From Aliivibrio salmonicida LFI1238 (GTDB lineage Bacteria; Pseudomonadota; Gammaproteobacteria; Enterobacterales; Vibrionaceae): a stretch of DNA of 64,000 bases. The notes below the pieces were generated by a model. It did no database searches. It was not told the DNA's origin and saw only the letters and a program-made list of their open reading frames with translations. The translations under genes and the position numbers were made by a program. Below, piece after piece: positions 57,589-64,000 of this stretch (position 1 is its first letter; the number at the start of each line of letters is the position of its first letter). The stretch is from NCBI RefSeq assembly GCF_000196495.1, contig NC_011312.1, forward strand, positions 1,922,001 to 1,986,000, in the 5' to 3' direction.

Positions 57589-58896
57589 ATGCTTGATTCA
57601 AAATTACTTCGTACAGAGCTGGATGAAACAGCAGAGAAACTGGCACGTCGTGGCTTTAAGCTAGACGTAGAGACACTTCGCACCCTTGAAGAACAACGTA
57701 AATCTCTTCAAGTTATCACGGAAGATCTTCAAGCGCAGCGTAATTCCCGTTCGAAGTCCATTGGTCAAGCAAAAGCGAAGGGCGATCATGAAGAAGCAGA
57801 TCGCATCATGGCTGATGTTGCAACATTAGGTTCAGAACTAGATGATGCAAAAGCAGGACTTGCTGAGCTTCAACAACAAATTGAAAGCATCGCTTTGTCA
57901 GTACCAAACCTTCCTGATGAGTCAGTACCATATGGTAAAGATGAAGATGAAAACGTAGAAGTATTACGTTGGGGTACACCGCTAACGTACGATTTTGAAG
58001 TGAGAGATCACGTTGCTCTTGGTGAGCTTGCGGATGGTCTTGATTTCGCAAGTGCAGTTAAAATCTCAGGCTCTCGTTTCATCGTTATGAAAGGTCAGTT
58101 TGCGCGTTTACACCGTGCTTTATCGCAATTTATGCTTGATCTTCATACTGAAGAGCACGGTTACATGGAAATGTATGTACCTTACTTAGTTAACCACGAC
58201 AGCCTATATGGTACTGGTCAACTGCCTAAGTTTGGTGAAGACTTATTCCATACAAGTCCGCTAACAGAGCAAGTAAGTGATGTTCCTCTTAAGATGCTAT
58301 CTCTTATCCCTACAGCGGAAGTGCCAGTAACAAACATGGTACGTGACACGATTACTGAAGAAGCTGATCTTCCACTGAAAATGACGGCACATACACCGTG
58401 TTTCCGTTCTGAAGCAGGATCTTACGGTCGTGATACTCGTGGTCTTATTCGTATGCACCAATTCGACAAAGTTGAATTAGTTCAAATCACGAAACCAGAA
58501 GATTCAATGGCTGCTCTTGAAGAACTAACAGGTCATGCTGAGAAAGTACTTCAACTGCTTGAACTTCCTTACCGTAAAGTGATTCTTTGTACTGGTGATA
58601 TGGGCTTCGGTTCTCGTAAAACATACGACTTAGAAGTATGGGTTCCAGCACAAGAAACGTACCGTGAGATTTCTTCTTGTTCAAACATGTGGGATTTCCA
58701 AGCGCGTCGTATGCAAGCGCGTTTCCGTCGTCAAGGTGAGAAGAAACCAGAATTGGTTCATACACTAAACGGTTCTGGTCTTGCTGTAGGTCGTACAATG
58801 GTTGCGATTCTAGAGAACTTCCAACAAGCTGATGGCAAAATTGCAATTCCTGAAGTACTGCGTAAGTACATGAATGGTGTTGAGTTCATCGGTTAA
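57589..58896 (+). CDS. serS: Seryl-tRNA synthetase
   Basis: A 435-aa class II aminoacyl-tRNA synthetase. The N-terminal long coiled coil that binds the tRNA variable arm spans residues about 25-100 (FKLDVETLRTLEEQRKSLQV). The catalytic core contains motif 2 FRSEAGSYGRDTRGLIRMHQ and motif 3 LNGSGLAVGRTMVAILEN. Nothing unusual is seen. Terminator at 58946. Confidence 0.97.
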   Translation: MLDSKLLRTELDETAEKLARRGFKLDVETLRTLEEQRKSLQVITEDLQAQRNSRSKSIGQAKAKGDHEEADRIMADVATLGSELDDAKAGLAELQQQIESIALSVPNLPDESVPYGKDEDENVEVLRWGTPLTYDFEVRDHVALGELADGLDFASAVKISGSRFIVMKGQFARLHRALSQFMLDLHTEEHGYMEMYVPYLVNHDSLYGTGQLPKFGEDLFHTSPLTEQVSDVPLKMLSLIPTAEVPVTNMVRDTITEEADLPLKMTAHTPCFRSEAGSYGRDTRGLIRMHQFDKVELVQITKPEDSMAALEELTGHAEKVLQLLELPYRKVILCTGDMGFGSRKTYDLEVWVPAQETYREISSCSNMWDFQARRMQARFRRQGEKKPELVHTLNGSGLAVGRTMVAILENFQQADGKIAIPEVLRKYMNGVEFIG

Positions 58897-58945
58897 TCTG
58901 TTTTTCAAATTAATGTGTATTTGATAAATAGATAAATAGAAATGT

Positions 58946-58987
58946 AAGCCCCTTTATTGGTTATCCAGTAAAGGGGCTTTTTTTGAT
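58946..58987 (+). terminator. Terminator of serS
   Basis: AAGCCCCTTTA and TAAAGGGGCTT pair around a loop with a T run. Confidence 0.9.
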
Positions 58988-59007
58988 CTTTTAAGGGTTG
59001 TGACTGA

Positions 59008-59442
59008 CTATTTAAGTAGTGCTTGGTTTAACCACTGATCAAACTGACCTTTTGGCAATGCACCATTGATCATATCTACACGTTCTCCATTTTTGAAAAC
59101 CATGATCGTTGGAATTGAACGAATTTGATATTGTGCTGCAATTTGTTGTTGGGCTTCAGTATTTACTTTCACACAACGAACTTGGCCATTACGTTCAGCG
59201 GCAACGTCTTCAAAAACAGGTGAGAAGCCGACACACGGATTACACCAAGGTGCCCAAAAATCGATAACAATAGGTTGTTCGCTGTCTAATAATGCGGATA
59301 AGTTTTCACTAGTGCCTTCTAATGGTTTTCCATCTAACAAGAGTTCCTTACAGCGACCACAAGTAGGTTTGTCGTTAATACGTTCGATAGGAAGACGGTT
59401 TATGCCTTGGCAAGAAGGGCATCGAGATTGAAATTGCGACAT
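59008..59442 (-). CDS. trxC: Thioredoxin 2 (TrxC) with a WCNPC active site
   Basis: A 144-aa zinc thioredoxin. The N-terminal zinc ribbon has CPSC and CGRC pairs (RCPSCQGIN, PTCGRCKELL). The thioredoxin domain has FWAPWCNPCVGFSPVFEDV, cis-proline SIPTIMVFKNG and GALPKGQFDQWL. The active site reads WCNPC, not the standard WCGPC; codon AAT/AAC is clearly read in the DNA. The Gly-to-Asn change may alter the redox potential. It is otherwise a normal TrxC in length and layout, monocistronic and convergent to serS. Confidence 0.92.
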   Translation of the reverse strand: MSQFQSRCPSCQGINRLPIERINDKPTCGRCKELLLDGKPLEGTSENLSALLDSEQPIVIDFWAPWCNPCVGFSPVFEDVAAERNGQVRCVKVNTEAQQQIAAQYQIRSIPTIMVFKNGERVDMINGALPKGQFDQWLNQALLK

Positions 59443-59575
59443 GTTATTCCTTTATTATTTTCTACATGAAGTAGTTTGTGAGCATAAAGAAATAATGGGG
59501 GTAGATAATACGAAACTCAATAAAAAAGGAGCAAATAGCCCCTTTATATTGTCGATAATATGGAGTGATTATTAA

Positions 59576-59899
59576 TTAATCACGTTTCCATAGCATGTGA
59601 CAGAATTTATGTTCAGGGTCACGGCTTACTAACATACGAGCAAATACATCGTCCAATACATCAGATTCTTCGTTTACTAAGCCAATTAGAACTTCTGCGT
59701 ATACTTCGCCATCTACTTCAAAGCCAACATGCTCAGCCCAGTCGTCACGAGTATCAACGACTTCAGCCGCACCGCGGTCATCAAATTGTAGAGTGAAAAG
59801 AGCAACATCAGCAGGTTCAAGGTTATCTTGAGCCATCTCTAGAAAAATATCGTAAGCGACTTCAATAATGTCATCATAGCTAAGTAGTTCAGTTGTCAT
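59576..59899 (-). CDS. DUF440 / YciU-HI1450 type putative DNA-mimic protein
   Basis: A 107-aa strongly acidic protein similar over its length to HI1450/YciU (conserved blocks YDIFLEMAQDNLEPAD, LFTLQFDDRGAAE, AEVLIGLVNEESD, FCHMLWKRD), described as a double-stranded-DNA mimic that may bind HU-type proteins. I use the ATG at 59899 (AAGG upstream), not the TTG at 59914. The length equals YciU (109). Its function in this organism is not known. Confidence 0.87.
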   Translation of the reverse strand: MTTELLSYDDIIEVAYDIFLEMAQDNLEPADVALFTLQFDDRGAAEVVDTRDDWAEHVGFEVDGEVYAEVLIGLVNEESDVLDDVFARMLVSRDPEHKFCHMLWKRD

Positions 59900-59976
59900 G
59901 GTAGTTACCTTCAAAAAATACGCTCTAAATTACCATGAATATAGAGATGAACGCTAGCGACTTAAATAATTACGAA

Positions 59977-59992
59977 TAGCAAACGTTTGCCT
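59977..59992 (+). promoter_or_regulatory. PurR-like operator upstream of gsk
   Basis: A perfect 12-base palindrome GCAAACGTTTGC sits at 59979-59990, matching the core of the E. coli PurR box ACGCAAACGTTTTCGT. It lies about 90 bases before the gsk ATG at 60083 and between the divergent gsk and YciU-like genes. Control of purine salvage by PurR is therefore likely; purR is not in this window. Confidence 0.72.
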
Positions 59993-60082
59993 TTAAAAGG
60001 TTACTATATGAGGTATTGCGAGGGCGTTAAGCAAGGGCTAAACTTCCGCACTTATTCCCTTAGCCAGTTGAATGATTATTTT

Positions 60083-61387
60083 ATGAAGTTTCCAGGTCAA
60101 CGTAAATCCAAGCATTATTTTCCTGTTCACGCTCGTGATCCATTAGTGAGTCAAGCTCAAGAAACCAAAAAAATGTCGCGTACGCACATTATTGGTATTG
60201 ATCAAACCTTAGTGGATATTGAAGCTAGAATTGATGATGCTTTTATTGAAAAGTATGGCTTGAGTAAAGGACACTCACTGGTTATCGATAATGATAAAGC
60301 GGAAATGCTTTATAATGAGCTTAAAGATAACAATATGATCACCAACGAATACGCTGGTGGCACGATTGGTAATACACTTCATAACTATTCAGTGCTTGCT
60401 GATGATAAATCAACACTGCTTGGTGTTATGAGTGAAGATATCCATATTGGTAGTTATTCTTATCGTTACCTTTGTAATACTTCAAGCCGTATGGATTTGA
60501 ATTATCTGCAGCCTGTACCTGGTGCAATAGGCCGTTGTTTTGCTTTAATTAGCCAAGATGGCGAGCGTACGTTTGCAATCAGTGAAGGGGACATGAATCA
60601 ACTTCGTGCTGATAGTATTCCTGAAAAGATTTTTAAAAATGCGTCTGCATTAGTATTAACGGCTTATCTTGTTCGTTGTAAAGAGGGTGACCCAATGCCT
60701 GAAGCAACCATGAAAGCCATTGAGTTCGCGAAGAAATATGATGTGCCTGTTGTCCTAACTATGGGGACCAAATTTGTTGTTCAAGATGACCCTCAATATT
60801 GGCGTGACTTCCTAAGTGATCATGTGTCTGTTGTGGCAATGAATGAAGAAGAAGGTGAAGCATTAACGGGTGCTTCTGACCCATTAGAAGCGGCAGATAA
60901 AGCGCTTGAGTGGGTTGATCTTGTTTTATGTACTGCTGGCCCTGTTGGACTGTACATGGCAGGTTACACAGAAGAATCAGCGAAACGTGAAACATCGTTG
61001 CCATTACTTCCAGGAACAATCGCTGAATTTAATCAATATGAATTCAGTCGTCCAGCAGTTAAAGCAAGTTGTGATCAGCCGACAAAAGTATATTCTCATA
61101 TTTCACCGTACATGGGTGGCCCTGAGAAAATCAAAAATACGAATGGCGCGGGTGATGGTGCTTTGTCTGCATTATTACATGATATGGCTGCAAATCATTA
61201 CCATCGTAATAATGTACCGAACTCAAGTAAGCATCAGCATTCTTACTTAACGTACTCTTCATTATCTCAAGTATGTAAATACTCAAACCGAGTAAGCTTT
61301 GAGGTTTTGGCTCAGCATTCACCACGCTTATCTCGTGGGTTACCTGAACGCGAAGACAGTTTAGAAGAGTCATACTGGGAAAGATAA
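60083..61387 (+). CDS. gsk: Inosine-guanosine kinase
   Basis: A 434-aa PfkB/ribokinase-family kinase that phosphorylates inosine and guanosine to IMP and GMP. The start MKFPGQRKSKHYFPVHARDP at 60083 gives exactly the E. coli length; the earlier opening at 59987 is rejected. Conserved blocks include EYAGGTIGNTLHNYSVLADD, the PfkB signature NTNGAGDGALSALLHD and the C-terminus SRGLPEREDSLEESYWER. A PurR-like box precedes it. It has its own terminator at 61411. Confidence 0.95.
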   Translation: MKFPGQRKSKHYFPVHARDPLVSQAQETKKMSRTHIIGIDQTLVDIEARIDDAFIEKYGLSKGHSLVIDNDKAEMLYNELKDNNMITNEYAGGTIGNTLHNYSVLADDKSTLLGVMSEDIHIGSYSYRYLCNTSSRMDLNYLQPVPGAIGRCFALISQDGERTFAISEGDMNQLRADSIPEKIFKNASALVLTAYLVRCKEGDPMPEATMKAIEFAKKYDVPVVLTMGTKFVVQDDPQYWRDFLSDHVSVVAMNEEEGEALTGASDPLEAADKALEWVDLVLCTAGPVGLYMAGYTEESAKRETSLPLLPGTIAEFNQYEFSRPAVKASCDQPTKVYSHISPYMGGPEKIKNTNGAGDGALSALLHDMAANHYHRNNVPNSSKHQHSYLTYSSLSQVCKYSNRVSFEVLAQHSPRLSRGLPEREDSLEESYWER

Positions 61388-61410
61388 TAACAGTGTGCTT
61401 AGAATGAAAG

Positions 61411-61447
61411 AAAGCGGAGATAATTAATTTTATCTCCGCTTTTTTAT
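61411..61447. terminator. Terminator of gsk, usable in both directions
   Basis: AAAGCGGAGATA and TATCTCCGCTTT pair around a short loop with a T run on the plus strand. Confidence 0.9.
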
Positions 61448-61455
61448 TGGTTCAA

Positions 61456-62331
61456 TTAAGCGCGAATAATCGTACTTAGTGTGAATGATTCATTTGGTTG
61501 AATTGTTTTTGCTGTTTCTAAACTTGTTGCGTGATAAGTCGATTCAATGCAGACCATTGTTAAATACCCATCATTATTCATGTCTCCCATGCTTTCTGCA
61601 CCTTCTGCCCATGGGTTCCAGATAACCGCGGCATTATTACCCTCATTAGTTACTGTAATTGTACGAAGGTTATCGCTAATGGTTAACGTTGATTCTGATT
61701 CTGTGTAAACACGATCTACGGCTTCATTGATCTTAAGCTCATGCTCACCAGTACAGCTTGTTCCATTTAATAGACCATCAATGTAACGATCTCCCATTCC
61801 GGTGATGACAGACGTATGGATATCAGAGATGTTTAGATAGGTATGTAACGCACCAGAGCAATTCCAAGGTTTGTTATCTGTATTTTTTGCATCAAGTGTA
61901 ATGGTTAGCTCATCGCCGATAGTTATATTTAATCGTGCTTCAAACTCAAAAGGCCAGATTGCTTTTGTTTCTTCTGAAGCCGACAAGCCTAGAGAAATCA
62001 TTACACCGTTTTCATTTTCTTTATGTTCAATTAATGTCCATTGGCTGTTACGAGCAAACCCATGAGCTGGGTTTTCTATACGTCCAAACCAAGGCCAACA
62101 TACAGGCACACCGCCACGAATGGCTTTGTCTGGGTGGAAGATAGCGTCTTTGCTCATCCAGATAAGCTCTTCACCTTGCGTTGGCTTAAAAGATAACACA
62201 TGACCACCATGAAGTGATATTGCCGCTTCAGCTTTACTGTGACGCACTCGGACGATTTTTACATCGTCTAGTTGTTCAATTGTGACACTATCAGAAAGGG
62301 CACTAATCGTTGATAATTGAGTTAAATCCAT
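61456..62331 (-). CDS. yeaD: D-hexose-6-phosphate mutarotase (YeaD family)
   Basis: A 291-aa aldose-1-epimerase-like enzyme that interconverts anomers of glucose-6-phosphate and related sugars. HGGHVLSFKPTQGEELIWMS, GGVPVCWPWFGRI and HGFARNSQWTL are the family blocks, with LHTYLNISD and NPWAEGAESMGDM further on. It follows gapA by about 180 bases on the same strand, the order seen in other Vibrio. A terminator at 62426 separates it from gapA. Confidence 0.92.
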   Translation of the reverse strand: MDLTQLSTISALSDSVTIEQLDDVKIVRVRHSKAEAAISLHGGHVLSFKPTQGEELIWMSKDAIFHPDKAIRGGVPVCWPWFGRIENPAHGFARNSQWTLIEHKENENGVMISLGLSASEETKAIWPFEFEARLNITIGDELTITLDAKNTDNKPWNCSGALHTYLNISDIHTSVITGMGDRYIDGLLNGTSCTGEHELKINEAVDRVYTESESTLTISDNLRTITVTNEGNNAAVIWNPWAEGAESMGDMNNDGYLTMVCIESTYHATSLETAKTIQPNESFTLSTIIRA

Positions 62332-62425
62332 GTCTATCTCCTAGAAAGGTAATATTTATTCAATTGTAATTTATACATGACAATTGAATAAATACTAAAA
62401 AGAGAATATATCAAATAACAGATAC

Positions 62426-62453
62426 AAAAAAGGCGACAATTAAGTCGCCTTTT
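62426..62453 (-). terminator. Terminator of gapA
   Basis: AAAAGGCGAC and GTCGCCTTTT pair around a 6-base loop, with an A run that reads as T on the minus strand. Confidence 0.88.
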
Positions 62454-62512
62454 ATACTTAAAAGATAATGAAACCTTTCAAGTTAGTTTTCAAAGAAAGT
62501 CTAAACTAATGC

Positions 62513-63505
62513 TTACTTAGAAACGTGAGCGATTAGGTCAAGAACTTTGTTTGAGTAACCGATTTCGTTGTCGTACCAAGATACAAGCTTAACGAATTTG
62601 TCAGTTAGAGCAACACCAGCTGCAGCATCAAATACTGAAGTTTGTGTTTCGCCGATGAAGTCTTGAGAAACAACAGCTTCTTCTGTGTAGCCTAAAACGC
62701 CAGCAAATTCATTTTCAGAAGCGCGTTTCATTTCAGCACAGATTTCTTCGTAAGTTGCAGCAGTTTTTAGGTTAACTGTAAGGTCAACAACAGAAACGTT
62801 TGCAGTTGGTACGCGGAAAGCCATACCAGTTAGAAGGCCGTTAAGCTCAGGAATTACTTTACCTACTGCTTTAGCTGCACCAGTTGAAGATGGGATGATG
62901 TTTTGAGAAGCACCACGGCCACCACGCCAGTCTTTCGCAGAAGGACCATCTACAGTTTTTTGAGTTGCTGTAGTTGCGTGAACTGTAGTCATAAGACCAG
63001 ATTCAATGCCCCACTTGTCGTTAAGTACTTTAGCGATAGGTGCAAGACAGTTAGTAGTACAAGAAGCGTTAGAAACGATATCTTGACCAGCGTAATCTGC
63101 AGCGTTAACGCCCATAACGAACATTGGAACGTCACCAGAAGGACCAGTAAGAACTACTTTCTTAGCGCCAGCTGTGATGTGTTTACGAGCAGTTTCGTCA
63201 GTAAGGAAAAGACCAGTAGCTTCAGCAACAACGTCAACGTTGATTGCATCCCACTTAAGATCTTCTGGGTTACGTTCAGCAGTTACACGTACAGTGTTAC
63301 CGTTAACTACTAGGTTACCGTCAACTACTTCAACAGTACCGTTGAAACGACCGTGAGTTGAGTCGTACTTAAGCATGTAAGCCATGTATTCAACGTCGAT
63401 AAGATCGTTAATACCAACAACTTCGATGTCGTTGCGCTCTACAGATGCACGGAAAACAAAACGTCCAATACGGCCAAAACCGTTAATACCTACTTTGATA
63501 GTCAT
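62513..63505 (-). CDS. gapA: Glyceraldehyde-3-phosphate dehydrogenase A
   Basis: A 330-aa glycolytic enzyme. The start is MTIKVGINGFGRIGRFVF at 63505 with GGAG upstream; the longer opening at 63520 is rejected. The NAD-binding GFGRIGR motif, catalytic cysteine in SNASCTTNCLAP, and SWYDNEIGYSNKVLD are present. Codon use is biased as in highly expressed genes (many AAC, GGT, GTA). It is divergent from msrB. Confidence 0.96.
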   Translation of the reverse strand: MTIKVGINGFGRIGRFVFRASVERNDIEVVGINDLIDVEYMAYMLKYDSTHGRFNGTVEVVDGNLVVNGNTVRVTAERNPEDLKWDAINVDVVAEATGLFLTDETARKHITAGAKKVVLTGPSGDVPMFVMGVNAADYAGQDIVSNASCTTNCLAPIAKVLNDKWGIESGLMTTVHATTATQKTVDGPSAKDWRGGRGASQNIIPSSTGAAKAVGKVIPELNGLLTGMAFRVPTANVSVVDLTVNLKTAATYEEICAEMKRASENEFAGVLGYTEEAVVSQDFIGETQTSVFDAAAGVALTDKFVKLVSWYDNEIGYSNKVLDLIAHVSK

Positions 63506-63841
63506 TATATGTTGCTCCACAACTTAAATTTGATTTTCAGGTTTAAATTAACTGGTAGTAAAATTACAAAATCCTGAGCCAACCTGCAAGCGAAAATGCC
63601 ATTTATATTGTTTAAAATCAAAAAATAACCCATATTCTGTTAACATAAAGAAAAATTCTTACGTAATTTATAGAAAACTTGGTTATTTAATCACCTTTAT
63701 GTCATTTATTGAAAATAAGTAACATAACAATTAATGTGTACTTTTGGGCTAGCGGTAAAATTACTTTGGCAAAGTATGTGCTACAACGATAAGACTTAGC
63801 AAGGTTTAATTTAAATATGTAACAAAGGAGGGGTTATTAAA
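63506..63841. promoter_or_regulatory. Divergent gapA / msrB promoter region
   Basis: A 336-base AT-rich spacer holding the promoters of gapA (minus) and msrB (plus). I see no convincing operator. AAGGAGG lies 8 bases before the msrB start. Confidence 0.5.
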
Positions 63842-64000
63842 ATGAATCAATCAAAATCATTTTCTGACTTTACAAACGAAGATTGGAAAAGTGAGTTAAC
63901 CGACGAAGAATTTGTGGTTTGTCGACAAAAAGGCACAGAAGCGCCTTTTTCAGGAAAGCTTTTACAGAATAAGGCGACAGGGAATTATGCGTGTACCTGT
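63842..64000 (+). CDS. msrB: Peptide-methionine (R)-S-oxide reductase, partial (cut by window end)
   Basis: The first 53 codons of MsrB (SDFTNEDWKSELTDEEFVV, CRQKGTEAPFSGKLL), which reduces methionine-R-sulfoxide in oxidised proteins. A strong AAGGAGG ribosome binding site precedes it. The catalytic region, including the selenocysteine/cysteine position and zinc CxxC pairs, lies outside the window. The gapA-msrB divergent pair is common in Vibrio. Confidence 0.9.
   Translation, partial: MNQSKSFSDFTNEDWKSELTDEEFVVCRQKGTEAPFSGKLLQNKATGNYACTC

Noticed and set aside
59576..59899. RraB-type RNase E inhibitor as identity of the acidic protein
   Set aside because: The conserved blocks match the DUF440/YciU-HI1450 family better than RraB.

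Overview
The window looks like a chromosomal segment of a marine Vibrionaceae bacterium, most probably an Aliivibrio (fischeri/salmonicida/logei/wodanis group). This is inferred from the AT-rich base composition, from Vibrio-type gene orders (cydC-cydD-trxB-ald<>lrp-ftsK-lolA-rarA-serS; gapA-yeaD diverging from msrB) and from protein similarity recalled from memory. No database search was possible. No rRNA, tRNA, CRISPR array or phage structural gene was recognised.

Layout. 1-2000: a 43-aa small protein and an M32 carboxypeptidase. 2000-6650: a conflict/stress island with a complete hipBA toxin-antitoxin module, whose promoter carries four HipB-type operators at exact 28-bp intervals. Beside it is a convergent two-gene CBASS-like operon (predicted 2TM-SAVED effector plus CD-NTase with an AGS-C sensor). 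6800-10870: an FeS-type photolyase-related gene with a DUF2256 partner, a glutathione transferase and an MDR dehydrogenase. 10875-25690: a segment bounded by IS66-family sequence in opposite orientations. It holds tcyP, tpm, a three-gene operon that looks like 2-aminoethylphosphonate activation and lipid-headgroup transfer, a frameshifted periplasmic 5'-nucleotidase, and an OmpA/lipoprotein pair flanked by a 60-bp duplication. The two halves of one chemoreceptor gene lie at its outer edges (13189-13558 minus, 25690-26730 plus). This is the pattern expected of an inversion between IS66 copies followed by deletion.

26731-38080: a DEDDh exonuclease, a CHASE-GGDEF diguanylate cyclase, a DUF2760-Hsp70-Hsp70 operon, two small conserved-looking proteins, a stand-alone CARF-nuclease (VC1899/DUF1887 type) and udp. 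38448-45401: a very large VCBS-repeat adhesin cut off by a third IS66 copy, whose terminal bases supply the stop codon. 45437-64000: core housekeeping genes: the cytochrome bd assembly exporter (cydDC), trxB, ald, lrp, ftsK, lolA, rarA, serS, trxC, a DNA-mimic-like DUF440 protein, gsk with a PurR-like box, a hexose-6-phosphate mutarotase, gapA, and the start of msrB at the right edge.

The accessory left two thirds shows IS-driven decay: two broken tnpC copies and one remnant, a split chemoreceptor, a truncated adhesin and a frameshifted nucleotidase. It also carries defence-like modules (HipBA, CBASS, CARF nuclease). The most attractive leads are the CBASS pair next to hipBA, the phosphonolipid-like operon, the Hsp70 pair, and the lipoprotein with a 10-G tract in its coding sequence.
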